This document shows, in pieces, positions 23,995-35,303 of a stretch of 64,000 nt of DNA. Source of the DNA: Hofstenia miamia (lineage: Eukaryota; Xenacoelomorpha; Acoela); the NCBI GenBank assembly GCA_004352715.1, contig SCFE01000031.1:1860535-1924534 (forward strand), read 5' to 3'. A program made the translations under genes and the position numbers. Under the pieces are notes generated by a model. It did no database searches. It was not told where the DNA came from and worked only from the letters and a program-made list of their open reading frames with translations. The stretch's first letter is position 1, and the number at the start of each line of letters is the position of its first letter.

Positions 23995-24020
23995 ATATAT
24001 ATATATATATATATATATAT
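23995..24020. repeat. (AT)n microsatellite
   Basis: An uninterrupted AT dinucleotide run. Confidence 0.9.
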
Positions 24021-24288
24021 GGGTGTGTATTTAGAGTTAACATACTCGCTGTCAACTTATTTTACAATAATACTACTGAATGGCCAATGATACGTGTATA
24101 GATTGAAACAAATACCAATTTGCTTCTTTTGGCTCACTTATTTATTGCACTTTCATTGTGCCATTAGATCAAAAGATGCAATGGTAAGTGTCTTACTATA
24201 TTATGCTTAGTGAATACATTTAGTAAATCTGTAAAATATGTGTTTTTTAATTAGCAATGTAAGATTGCCCATCAGTACAGTTTTAGGT

Positions 24289-24340
24289 GGGGGGAGTGTC
24301 AAGGACCCACGCTAAGAATTATCTGCTCGAAAATGTATTA
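24289..24340 (+). other. Candidate polypurine tract and LTR start
   Basis: GGTGGGGGGAG is followed by TGTCAAGGACCCACGC, a purine run abutting TG like the junction at 2624-2640. The upstream 250 nt show only scattered coding-like words, and no LTR right border or second copy was found, so this remains a candidate. Confidence 0.3.
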
Positions 24341-25840
24341 GTAAATATAAACTTATAATAATTTAAAAATTAGAATATATAATGTGCGCACTATGATTTA
24401 CTATCATCAGACATATAAGAACAAAATTTCGGGTTTTCATGAGAGCGCTCTAAAAAATATTTTATTGGTTAGAATATTTCAGAGTGGTCATGTTTCCACA
24501 AGAGCGATCCAAATTTAGTCAATTTTATCCATAGAGAATGATATTGCTAGAAATTTAGATTTTCCCAAATTAATAGACGATTTTTAAAAAAAAACGAGAA
24601 AAATTATTTGTAAATGAATTTTATTGTGAAATGCAATACAGGTGTTCGTTTTTCTATTTTTTTACCCCAATAATTAATCTTTTATATTTATGTACAATAC
24701 GCTTTTAAAAATTCAAAGTTGATTAGTTAACACTAGAACTGCATGAATTTAAGATATAGAATCTTCGGACTTTCTAGTGTTAATATAATATTGAATTCCA
24801 TTAATTAGGTGTAAATGCCCCCATAAAACAAATTTATTACAAATAAATGTGGGGATGAAACGTACATCATGATGACACGGAGTTTGTTATTACTTTTTCG
24901 TTTATTTGACTTATTTTGCCCTTGGGGTGTCTTCCTTACCCTGGGCTGCAAATATTATGCGAAAGAAATATGCAATTTATGTAGTGGAAGCTTTATATTT
25001 TATTATTTTTGATTGCCTACCTTTAAACTATTTTCCATGTATCAAAGACAGAATGTGCAAAAATTCATCATCCCGTAATTATTGAGCCAAAGCCACTTTT
25101 TACACGTTGAGATTATCAAAATATATGGGTGAATAAAATGCAAGTTGCATCAAATTCTTTCAAGAATTTCCTTTGAGGAAAAAGAGCACTACAATCCACA
25201 TTGCTTCGCCATAAGAAAAACCTGGATATGCCTTTGAATTCAGAAGATATTTCATAAATTCAATACTTAGATTTTTGCCAGTACAGATCGGTATTTTCTT
25301 TCAATGCTGGCCTACCAATGCTATTTATATAAAACTTTTTACGATTAGGGATGTGTCGTAATCGTAATTACACAAACGGATCCAGATATCCGATATCCGA
25401 TAAAATGTAATCTGATAATATATTTTGAGATAAAACTTGATTTAAAGATGGAATTTTTGAGGAAAAAGTTAACTTTTTCCATGATATGGAAGTTGTCATG
25501 CAACAAAACAAGTTTTTGTGACATATCAGGACGTAGTCTATTTAATATATTATATATTTTCATTGTAAGAGGTCGATATTAATTAATATCTTCATTAATA
25601 ATTTTGCCAACTAAAAGTCATAAAAGACATGTTTTTTTGTTTGTCTATTTTGTAGTCTGCTTAAAATTAGATGGTTTTCAGACCTGGGGTGCAGTTAAAT
25701 AGGAAGTTTAAAGCCATAAAAAGTCATATTTTTGTTTTTTGAAAAATACGGTAATATTTGTGGCTGAAACTGAAATGTCACAAGTCATATTTTGGAATAG
25801 TTTCATTAAATTAAGAAAAAATCTTGCTTTAAATCTTCTG

Positions 25841-25843
<3 letters not shown>

Positions 25844-25882
<39 letters not shown>
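25844..25882. repeat. (AT)n microsatellite inside the hAT element
   Basis: A 39-nt uninterrupted AT run. Confidence 0.9.
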
Positions 25883-25886
<4 letters not shown>

Positions 25887-26277
25887 CAATTAATGTACTT
25901 CCTGGCCTAATCCATGAGAAGCTTAATTGTTTACCCGAGCCGACCCACTGGTCGACTAGTTTCTAGGGCTGATCATGTATGCAGGCAAATGAAAATACAT
26001 TAAAACAACTATATACATTATTATTTCATGGATTATGCAAGACACACATGTTACAGAACTTTGCCATGCGTATTTACGCAATATGTATGAGGGTTGACAA
26101 TCTAATTGCTTGAATTAAGGATGCTATTATAAAAAACAAAGTTTTTCAATGTTTGACAGAGTTGAAATTTCACTAGATGTTGTTATTAATGCCACCCTGT
26201 GAAATAATCGTCTATATCAAGTCAAAAATACCGGTTTCCTTGCTATAATGGAAGGAATGGGGATAGACAACTAATCG

Positions 26278-26415
26278 GAATTGTATGCCAAGTTACGAAA
26301 ATGTCAAGCAACATCGGCTGGAGTTGAGAGACGTTTTTCTATGTTGAAAATGCTTTTAGCCTATGACAAAAATCTTAACCACAATAATATATGGAAATGT
26401 ATTTGCAGTTATTAA
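26278..26415 (+). pseudogene. hAT transposase C-terminal relic inside the element
   Basis: The frame reads ELYAKLRKCQATSAGVERRF followed by SMLKMLLAYDKNL, ending at TAA 26413-26415. SAGVERRFSMLK is the dimerisation motif. Its position about 260 nt from the right terminus agrees with the C-terminus of a plus-oriented transposase. Confidence 0.75.
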
Positions 26416-26939
26416 AATTTAGTGCAATAGTTGCTTTAAAATTTGACTTTATATTATTAAAGAGTAATAGATGGTCATGTTTTAGGACATATTTAACTAA
26501 ATTCCATCATTTTTTTGTCTTAAAAATAAGTTCAAATTTGGTTTTTTGAAGTCATATTCCTGATTGCCATGGTAATAATTGAACAATATATTATCCGGTA
26601 CCGGCATACGGCAGTCAAATGATCCGGAATTATACGGTATCCGATATATTCAATTCACATTCGCCGGATCCCATCCCTATTTACGATGGACGCTAAGCTA
26701 TAGCTCCGGTAAAAAATAAGAAAAAATGTTGAAATGCAAGAACCCTTCAACGACAGTACGCAAGAAGTCTTTTCATCTCATTAAAATTCAATGCACTCAA
26801 CGAACACATTTAGGCGATTACCCATAATCCACAAAGGTATCCGTAAGCACCTCTAGATGGGAACAGCTGCTTTATTAATTTTCACTGAACTTGTTTCATC
26901 AAAATGCAAGAAACGTTCTGTAATATCTTTACTCAACTG

Positions 26940-27560
26940 GAACCACAGGCCCCAAAACATTGCTCAAGATGTCGGGTATGAACCTAAAAGCATTCTACAA
27001 AACCTTCAAAGAGCTGACTGAAATGAGCACGGTAAAAAGGAAGAAAAGAAGTGGGCGACCCCTCAAATTGACAAGAAATGAACGGAAACGTTTTGCCAAA
27101 ATTGCGTTACAAGACCCATTGAAATCAACCGCTCATTTGAGCTTGAAGTTTCAAGAAACCCAATACAAAGTTGTCTCAACATCAACAGCACTTTCAAAGG
27201 CAGTGATCTGTCAAAAGGTGCTAAAACTGCCAACATTGACACAAAAACAGAAAGAAGACCTTGTTAGCTTTTCTGAAACATGCTCGCTAGATGAAGCTTT
27301 CTGAAATGTTTTCATAACCGATAAATCCATGTTTCATTTGCATAGAAACAACATATATCATTGGTCTATGATCGCTAAGAAGACGCATCTCAAGCCATCT
27401 CCAAAATTTTCACAACAATGCAGGGCTTGGGGTGCTTTGAGCTATAAAGGTTCTTACCTGAAAATTGTGGAAGGAGTTACTGTATACAGGTCAAAGTATA
27501 CTGATATTTTAGCAAAGTTTATACCATTTGCGGATCGGTGTTATCGGACTGGATGAATTC
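26940..27560 (+). pseudogene. Tc1-like transposase relic
   Basis: The frame 26960-27304 carries a basic GRPLKLTRNERKRF stretch (the GRPR hinge between two helix-turn-helix subdomains of Tc1-like transposases) and LPTLTQKQKEDLVSFSE, matching the block before the catalytic core. After a stop the next frame reads ITDKSMFHLHRNN, where active copies have FSDES.F, then RAWGALSYKGSYLKIVEG, the W.G.S..G block. The second Asp and the Glu region are degraded. No inverted termini were found. Confidence 0.7.
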
Positions 27561-29014
27561 TTTATCAAATTCGGGCAACGTTAGAAGGGGGCTACCAGGC
27601 GTGGATTCCCAACCCCCCCCCAGAAAGTGTCACTTATATAGACAAATTTTGTAGCATTAAAAAAGTGTAATACTGTGATTGTTGCCAAGTATCCTCAATA
27701 TAGGACCTAGATCCCATCACCAGCTCAGGTTAATTTTTAAAAATTTTATATTATTTATTTGTTATTTCCTCAGAATGAAGACATCCAATCCAAATGCTCG
27801 GGTTCTGATTCTACTGCAATAGTGCTCAACGAAATCGGTCTGAACTTTAGCAAAAAGGAGAAAGTGTTTAAGGTAATTTTCTATCTTTGATATAATTATT
27901 CTGTATCTACTTGCAGGAAAATGCAGTGATCAAATTCTATTAACTGATAGATCTTCATGAGATCTATTGGTGTAAGAGAGAGTAAAACCACTGAATACAT
28001 AAGTGTCCCAACACTAAGCAGTGGAATCTGCCTCTACCCTCAAAGCCGCTACTGCTCCAGAGGATTGTTATCAAAGCTTCTATCCTGCCATTTGCAAATA
28101 TTGAAAAACTTCTTTTTTCATACTTGAAATATTTGAAGTTACGCTTGAGATCCACAACAACTGATTAAATTTTTAGTGTTCGAATTCAAATATATATGCA
28201 TCGATCATTGATGCTATGATAGATTGATTTGCTTTCAAAAAAGGAGAATCACTCTCAGTAAAACCGTTTCTCATTAATTTTTAGAATCTGTATGAAGCCT
28301 GTATTTGATTCAATTAAATGCTACATGTATAAAATACGAATAACTATTAATAATTTATAAAAAAATGATTTTCATTGATATTTGAGAAAGTACTGTTGTT
28401 AGTGAAAGGTAACACATGTTTTTACTTAACTATAGTTGTCTGTTGTTGAATACTTGAATACTACTGCAGCAGATAATGCATAGGTAATACTGCATTTGTA
28501 AGTCCCGTAAAAAATATTCCGCATATTAAAAGAAAATTCGCATGGGAATTTTAAAAATTGTCATTGATTCTCAAAAAGAAAATATAACTCAAAAACTATT
28601 GAAGGCATCTCCTCTTTCATTATCGTTCCCAAACTGCGATCCTGGTGTTGACCCATTGAGGCGTGTCATTGGGCAGGGCACGCCTCAATGAAGTTGGTAG
28701 GCCTACCTACCGTCATAAGGGGTGAATTCGGTCAGTGGGGCGAATCCGATCATAACTTTTTTAAAATATTCTAGCCTGTGTGTATGATAGTGTGAGTATC
28801 TCCAGGCTAAACAAGTAATTCTATTGTTTTCCGTAATTAAAGAAAACTTTAAAAAAAAGCGATTTTTAAACGCGGGAAAGTTTCTTCTTCATGTGAATGA
28901 ATGTAAACATCTTCTCTTGTGAAAAATTTAGGTAAGTTAACTTTTCAGTTATTTTTTTAAATTAATAAAGCGTAAATGTATTTTTAATGTTGTTTCGTAT
29001 TTTCTAGATGCAGA
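27561..29014. other. Intergenic DNA
   Basis: No gene was recognised. A run of C occurs at about 27610-27619. Confidence 0.5.
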
Positions 29015-29085
29015 CCCACAACCCGCACAGACCCACACGACACCACATGCGGTGTGGTGTGGGTCCAAATAGTGCGGGTTGTGGG
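29015..29085. repeat. GC-rich imperfect inverted repeat
   Basis: Outer arms CCCACAACCCGCAC (29015-29028) and GTGCGGGTTGTGGG (29072-29085) are perfectly complementary over 14 nt. Inside, GACCCACAC and GTGTGGGTC can pair over 9 nt, around a CCACATGCGG-type centre. The GC content contrasts sharply with the flanks. It may be a transposon terminus pair from a collapsed foldback element. Confidence 0.7.
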
Positions 29086-29264
29086 ACTTGTGGGAATTTA
29101 TGGGTCGAAGAGAAGGAATATTTAATTTTGATTACAGTGATTACAGGGCGGAACTGCTACTTAAAATGCATAACTATGTCCGAATGAGGCTTTATTTTTA
29201 GGCGAAAATGTTATTCGTAATAAAAAGTGAATTCGTAATAAGTGGATTATACTGTATATAAACT

Positions 29265-29350
29265 AGTGTTTTGCGGGCATGCCCGGGCCCGCCGAGGTGT
29301 GGGCAGAAGTGAGGACGGGCGAACATCAGGTGCTCAAATAACCGGGCATA
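29265..29350. repeat. GC-rich dispersed repeat, copy 1
   Basis: Begins TAGTGTTTTGCGGGCATGCC and shares this start, the later GCTCAAAT..CCGGGCATATG words and spacing with the copy at 32323-32420. It looks like the terminal part of a hAT-like family whose ends begin with TAGTG. Confidence 0.6.
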
Positions 29351-29706
29351 TGTTATCATAATCATAATAATCATAAAATAATATGCTGTTAATGATGCAA
29401 GTTTGCTTCTGCTTTTAAAACGAAATTTAATAATTTACTGCCAAATCTATCCTTTTACCGCAAAAATATTTAAATTTTGTTGTACATTTGATGTAATAAA
29501 ATGACAGACATGCAAAACACAAATATCTATGCATGATCTTTGATAAAATTATTAAATTTTATAGGAGTCGTACATAGTTTAGCACTAAAAGACAAAATTA
29601 TACAGTACTTTGTGAATTTTGATTTAATTTCGAAGTATTTTAACTTCTTCTCAATGGATGGAGGGCGGACCGGACCGCCCGTTCCTACCCGGTGAATTTC
29701 TATGGG

Positions 29707-30059
29707 NNNNNNNNNNNNNNNNNNNNNNNNNNNNNNNNNNNNNNNNNNNNNNNNNNNNNNNNNNNNNNNNNNNNNNNNNNNNNNNNNNNNNNNNNNNNNN
29801 NNNNNNNNNNNNNNNNNNNNNNNNNNNNNNNNNNNNNNNNNNNNNNNNNNNNNNNNNNNNNNNNNNNNNNNNNNNNNNNNNNNNNNNNNNNNNNNNNNNN
29901 NNNNNNNNNNNNNNNNNNNNNNNNNNNNNNNNNNNNNNNNNNNNNNNNNNNNNNNNNNNNNNNNNNNNNNNNNNNNNNNNNNNNNNNNNNNNNNNNNNNN
30001 NNNNNNNNNNNNNNNNNNNNNNNNNNNNNNNNNNNNNNTATATATATATATATATATAT
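29707..30059. other. Assembly gap (332 N) followed by (TA)n
   Basis: N from 29707 to 30038, then a TA run at 30039-30059. The left flank is GC-rich, as in the dispersed repeat family nearby. Confidence 0.95.
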
Positions 30060-30452
30060 TTTAATAGACTTTGTTTATTTCAAAATACATACAGTACGTA
30101 TTCCATAATTTTCTCTTTTGAGTTCTTAACTTTTTGATATCAGTAGGCACTCGCTCGCATTATTGCATAAAATCGGTTTTTGTTATCTAAGTTTTCTGTA
30201 TGGGGCACAATAATCTAAACAATGATTTAATGCAGCATGGAAAATAAGTGAACATGTTATCACAATTTAAACAGAAGATATAGTCCCAATTTACAGATGA
30301 TATAAAAAATTTTCACAAATTTTTCATTTTTAAAGTTTTTATAACACCTCCTCAATGTGTATACAGCTGAGTAAGCATTAGCACTTTTAGTGCTATAACT
30401 CTTGTCTTCATATTGACAAAAATGTGATGGTTACAATATTTTTAATATATTT

Positions 30453-31186
30453 TAGAGTTTCTGAGAATATTAATTAAATATTCGAATATTCGTGACAGAA
30501 ATATTCGAATATTCGGTGATGTTTTATATAAAATATGTCATATAAAAAAAGGTCATGCGAAAATAGTCAATTTATAGCAAAAACAAAAAGCATTAGCAAA
30601 ATGAAAACTTTTTGTTCAAAAACACAAGCTTGTCGACGTTTGCAGGGTTGAGTGTGCTGCACATTCTAAATGGCTACGCAATCAACTAGCTCTTTCCAAT
30701 GGAAAAACACGGTAAAGCAATTTCTTAATTATATTGTGTATTTATTAATGAAAATTCAATGTAATTTAAAGTGAAAATTCTGATTTTATTATAAAATTAC
30801 AATAAGTTGACTATTGGGGATTGCCACACGGTTAGGCAAAAGACTAATAGTCATTTTCAAATAGAACAATTCATTTCTATTTCATAGTTTAACTAATCGT
30901 AAGCCGCAAAAGTCACTTTTAGGGGTGCCACACGATTAGTCTTTTGACTATAGTAAAAAAAGTTTTTTGACTATAGTCAAAAGACTAATCGCGTGGCACC
31001 GCCTTCAATTTGTCAATTAGACATCTGTCACTCCTGAATAATTAACGGGCAATCAATCAACGTACAAACAATAGCATTTTGTGACAGATTGCTTTTCACG
31101 TAACAATTCTGTACATATTGCTTATGTCCCGAATATTTTAAAATATTCGAATATTGAATGACATTCGAATATTCTCAGAAACTCTA
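30453..31186. mobile_element. hAT-like non-autonomous element with perfect 19-nt termini
   Basis: The left end TAGAGTTTCTGAGAATATT (30453-30471) is repeated in inverted form at the right end (31168-31186). ATTCGAATATTCG words follow on both sides. Flanking 8-mers ATATATTT and ATATATAT are similar but low complexity, so the target duplication is only suggestive. No transposase is inside. A second inverted-repeat element is nested at 30816-31003. Confidence 0.7.
30816..31003. mobile_element. Nested foldback MITE
   Basis: The ends GGGGATTGCCACACGGTTAG and (inverted) GGCGGTGCCACGCGATTAG are related. At the right half, 30924-30954 and 30970-31000 form a 31-nt arm pair with one mismatch around a 15-nt loop. 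The GCCAC..GTTAG wording recalls the Harbinger-type MITE at 52847-53070. No clear target duplication was seen. Confidence 0.6.
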
Positions 31187-31830
31187 ATATATATTTTATT
31201 ACTGAGCGCTTATTCTCAGCCAGGGGTTGATTGCATTGCCTTTTAGAAAGCGCATATACATATTAGACGGGACGGGACTGACGGGCAATTTTGTGCCATT
31301 CTAACGTCATTTCTGGTCATAGTAGACAATGCCTCTAAGGGTACACGCTCATTATGAAGGTTGCCGCTTGCCTAAAAGTTTACTAGACACCTTACAAAAT
31401 AAACATACAAAATAAGATTTTACCAAGAACTGGTCATATTATATGAGAACATCTGTTGAGAAAGTAAGATCAAAATGCTAGAATATTTACGACTGTGCCA
31501 TCAAGTCGATTTTGACTTGCCAAACCATTAAGTAATTTCCTTTATGTATAAGTGTACACCAGATGACGTGGTTTGCTTTTTAATTGATTGGCTCGCGCAT
31601 AAAGATATTATTTATCTCTTTCTTTACAGTTAGTTGCGCATTAGGTGTATTTGCTAATGCACGCGAGCAGCAACCAAATAATTCCAACTGTATTAGTTAA
31701 TTCACCACTCTTAAATTCTATTTGCTTACGAAGCTTGAGTCAACTATTCCAACCGAATTAGTCGAAATTATAATTGTAAACTTCACGAGTCTTTCTATGC
31801 TTGCCTGTATTTTTAATTTTCCTAGTAAAA
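31187..31830. other. Intergenic DNA
   Basis: Nothing recognised. Confidence 0.5.
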
Positions 31831-31975
31831 AAATTTGGAAAATTTGGCAAAAAATGCCAAATATTTGGAAAGGATTTGCAAATCGATTCCAAATATTTGC
31901 AAATATTTGGCAAATTTTCCAAATATTTGCCAAACTTTTCTAAAGATTTGCCAAATATTTAGCAAAATTTTCAAA
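31831..31975. repeat. Degenerate palindromic array of GCCAAATATTTGG words
   Basis: Overlapping near-palindromes (TTTGGCAAA, CCAAATATTTGG, GCAAATATTTGGC) recur about every 12-15 nt. Both strands stay open here and give similar repetitive peptides, an effect of the palindromic repeat and not of real genes. Confidence 0.7.
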
Positions 31976-32322
31976 AATCATTCACTATTTCTTAAAGTTT
32001 TTGAAGACTTCTCTTTTAAAATAAATACTTTTGAAATCTTGAAAAAATTGTTCTGGACAATTTATTTAATATTATAATGTAAAAACAAAGGTAACAAAAG
32101 TCTAAATTTTTAAATTTTTGCCGTATTGGTTGCACGCCTCCCTTGCGATTTCGTAAGCATTTCGATTTTTCGGGAAATCTTCGACGAACTGCTTCTAAAA
32201 ATATAATTTCAATCTAAATTTCTTGAATAATACTGATTTTCTAAATTTATATTATTATAGGAAAACAATTAAAATAGAGTCTATATAATTGCAAAAAGAA
32301 TAGGATTCTTGCTAATTATCCA

Positions 32323-32420
32323 GTAGTGTTTTGCGGGCATGCCTGAGCCCGCCGGGCAGAAGGGAGGGAGGGCATCGAGCATTACTTTGGCCGGGCGGGT
32401 ATCGGACGCTCAAATCACCG
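32323..32420. repeat. GC-rich dispersed repeat, copy 2
   Basis: Starts TAGTGTTTTGCGGGCATGCC like copy 1 and later reads GGACGCTCAAATCACCGAGC. A third fragment, GCGCTCAAATCACCG, occurs at about 33751-33765 at the edge of a gap. Confidence 0.6.
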
Positions 32421-32739
32421 AGCATATGTTATGCCCGCTTAAATGTATATATAAATGTAACAATTATAATAATAATAATAAAAGTTTTATTTCCCGTATC
32501 AATATGATAAAAAGGAAAGGTTGCAAACTAAACAGCAATAGGTAATATTTATTTCTTTTAAACAATGAGGTAATGTATTTGTTGTCAGATATTGACGTGC
32601 AAGCATAGTAAACGTATTCTATTTTCTAGATATCCCGCAATATAAAGTGTTACTGAGATGCCTGAGACACTATGTGAGTTACTCTCTTTACTGCACATTA
32701 TGCGGTCAAGACGATGCTTATTGTTAGATATGATGTTAT

Positions 32740-33159
32740 TTACAGAGTTTTTGAAACAAACTGTGAGGGCATTGTTGCATTCTGTATAATATCTTCTTCT
32801 GGTAAACGCATTGAGGAAGAAACATGCTTAAGTGCTCTTCTCAGTTTTTGTTTTTGTGAATCATTCAGATGTCTAAACCATGCCGATGAAGCATATGTGA
32901 TAACACTAAGAATATATGTTTTGAATATATACCAACGCGTGTTTTTATTTAGAAATCTACTAACAAACAGAAGTGAGTTAGTACTGAAGTATACTTTCTT
33001 AAGAATTTTTCCCATATGTTTCTCAAATGATAATTTGTTATCGATGATGACACCCAGATATTCGCAGCATCTAGCAGATTCAATGGTGTGTCCATTTATG
33101 CAAAGGGGAGCATATTTACCATACTGCAGAAGTGCTTCTTTATTTAGCAAAACATTCAT
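32740..33159 (-). pseudogene. LINE-C RT C-terminal part
   Basis: The 139-codon frame contains CCEYLGVIIDNKLSFEKHM, the YLG block, then a thumb region with LSVITYASSAWFRHL. It ends without the full C-terminal domain. Confidence 0.8.
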
Positions 33160-33725
33160 ATCATTGAATTGATCAAAAATGAGGTTAACATTATTTTGGG
33201 CTCCTCTAAAATCTTCTTTTGCACTATTATGCTTGATTACAGATATTAAAGCTGTGTCATCAGAGAATCTTAAAAGTTACGACTTTTCAGATGGTTTATT
33301 GCTACAATATTTTATAGCATTGTCACTGCAATATCATTTAGAAGTTTTATGTTGTTCGTGTAAGTAACAAAGAGAATTGGGAAGTTTGGACCAACCTAAG
33401 GTATGCCCACTAATGTTTCTTTATGCTTAGATGATTTGCCATAAGAGGTAACAACACATTGTTTCCAATCACTTAAATAGGAATGCAGCCAATTACCAAA
33501 CCATTTATCATTTTCACATAAATTTTCATTAATGATTACATTAAGCTTATTTCGCAAAACTGCATTGAAGGCAGAGCTAAAGTTCAAAAATAAAGTACGA
33601 ACAATCGTAGATTCTATATCATTAAGCTGTGCGACAATATTATGGATTAATAGAATAATTGGGTCTACGGTGGACAATCAAGTTTTGGTGGCAAACTGAT
33701 AGCCATCATTACTTCGTTGAAACGT
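33160..33725 (-). pseudogene. LINE-C RT core
   Basis: The frame 33677-33396 has FLNFSSAFNAVLRNKL, where the motif A Asp of active RT is replaced by Asn, and ends at VGIP followed by a stop where GVPQG is expected. A shifted stretch near 33270 reads LRFSDDTALI, the FADD catalytic box with Ser. The enzyme is clearly dead. Confidence 0.7.
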
Positions 33726-33775
33726 CTGGATGGGAATTGATAAGATAAGGCGCTCAAATCACCGTGATGGGATAC

Positions 33776-33931
33776 NNNNNNNNNNNNNNNNNNNNNNNNN
33801 NNNNNNNNNNNNNNNNNNNNNNNNNNNNNNNNNNNNNNNNNNNNNNNNNNNNNNNNNNNNNNNNNNNNNNNNNNNNNNNNNNNNNNNNNNNNNNNNNNNN
33901 NNNNNNNNNNNTATATATATATATATATATA
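33776..33931. other. Assembly gap (136 N) followed by (TA)n
   Basis: N from 33776 to 33911, then a TA run at 33912-33931. Confidence 0.95.
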
Positions 33932-34361
33932 ATACAGTCTATTGAATTTCTTATGAAATTTGTTTCATTAGTATACCTTTTGTTGAAAATGTTGCATATG
34001 TTTTAAATTTTGCTATTATGTTATCACGGCTTTTCACCTACAGAACTTAAATGCGTGATGGATGGACTGGTCTTGCAGAAAACAAAAAATTATATAGCAC
34101 ATTTGTTAATCTACTTTATGACATTTAATTTGAATTTTCATAAGTTGTTTCAAATTATTAGATGCGAGCCTTAAAAACAGGGGCGTATCCAGGATTTTGA
34201 ACTTGACGAAGCTTGCTGAACGACCGCTCTGCAGTCGCTAAAGTTACTGGGATTGAAGCAAACACTTTCAGTAGGATATAGATATTAGGATATAGGTCAG
34301 AATTACACGACTTCAGGGCTTCCGCAACGCTTGAAGGACAATCTTTTTTAGGAATTGAATA

Positions 34362-35150
34362 TCATTTTCGCTGCAATCTGTAGAATTCCATCATACAAGT
34401 ATCAATACTATCTGGTAGTATGGATTTATATTTTTCAAAGATATGTTTCATATCTTCCACTATGACATCGACAACTCGATCTGGTATGAAGTTTGACATA
34501 GATAGGACAGTTTTTGAAGATTCATTGAAGCAATCGTTCATCTGTGAGATGATTGTATCAAGCAAAGGATACCATGTAGCTTTTCTGTAATAATCAGATG
34601 CTGATGAAGAAGGCACATTCGAACGATATTTTTGCTTTGATGTCAGTCGCGGTGTTTCGAACTCTGCAGAAGGATCGTCCGTAATGCACTGAAACAGCTT
34701 CACGGCTTCTGCGTAGGCATTGATGAATACAGTTGACTCACTTCTCCAAGACCTGAAGATGTCAGTTACATGTTGAACTTCTTCCATGGCTGCCACAAAA
34801 TCTATCTTCTTAGCCTGAAGTTGGATCGAAAGTTGTTTTGTGATTCCAAAAATTTTCTTGAGTAACACGAGTCCGATTATGAATTGAGAACTTGTTATCC
34901 TATGAAGGAGAGAATATTCACGATTTTTGTCTAGCGTATGATGTACAGCTTTAAATAATTCGCAAAAGATCAAGATAGAGTCATGTCGTTCAACCCATCG
35001 TGTTGCGCAGTAAACCTTTAATCGCGAATGACTGGAATCTGAGCAAAATTCTTGAGTCGCGTCTTCAAGTTGAGCTGTTCGTTGAAGAGAATGGCTGAAG
35101 TAGTTATATGATTCCTGAACACCAGTAAGAGCAATACTGACTTCCGGTAT
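34362..35150 (-). pseudogene. hAT transposase, C-terminal two thirds (P52rIPK/ZMYM1-like)
   Basis: The minus-strand frame is open for about 260 codons. It contains IPEVSIALTGVQESYNYFS near its start, CATRWVERHDSILIFCELF (the C.TRW..RH block typical of the 52-kDa-repressor/ZMYM1-like hAT group), a long helical insertion domain and PLLDTIISQMNDCFNE. It ends at 34362 before the dimerisation motif. At 35151 the homology stops, because 35151-35302 is a second copy of 34848-35000. The first catalytic Asp region is therefore missing from the assembled frame. This copy may be less decayed than it looks. Confidence 0.75.
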
Positions 35151-35303
35151 TAAAAATTTTCTTGAATAACACAAGTCCGATTATGAATTGAGAACTTGTT
35201 ATCCTATGAAGGAGAGAATATTCACGATTTTTGTCTAGCGTATGATGTACAGCTTTAAATAATTCGCAAAAGATCAAGATAGAGTCATGTCGTTCAACCC
35301 ATN

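Larger units (their letters stand above)
25338..26687 (+). mobile_element. hAT element with 8-bp target-site duplication
   Basis: The element runs from 25346 (TAGGGATGTG) to 26679 (ending CATCCCTA), 1334 bp, giving an 8-nt terminal inverted repeat. It is bordered by a perfect direct repeat TTTACGAT at 25338-25345 and 26680-26687, as expected of hAT insertion. Subterminal regions carry repeated ATCCG/CGGAT words on both sides. The interior holds an (AT)n tract and a hAT dimerisation-domain relic on the plus strand, so it is an internally deleted non-autonomous copy. Confidence 0.85.
32461..33725 (-). mobile_element. LINE-C: non-LTR retrotransposon fragment
   Basis: A minus-strand RT fragment spans 33725-32740 and is followed at its 3' side by a (TTA)n tail (TAATAATAATAATAA on the plus strand near 32466-32481). 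The tail and the YLG-region wording resemble LINE-A more than LINE-B. The 5' end is truncated near the gap at 33776. Confidence 0.75.

Noticed and set aside
31718-32077. Opposing frames rich in IWKI/QIF words
   Set aside because: Products of the palindromic GCCAAATATTTGG array, open on both strands by composition.
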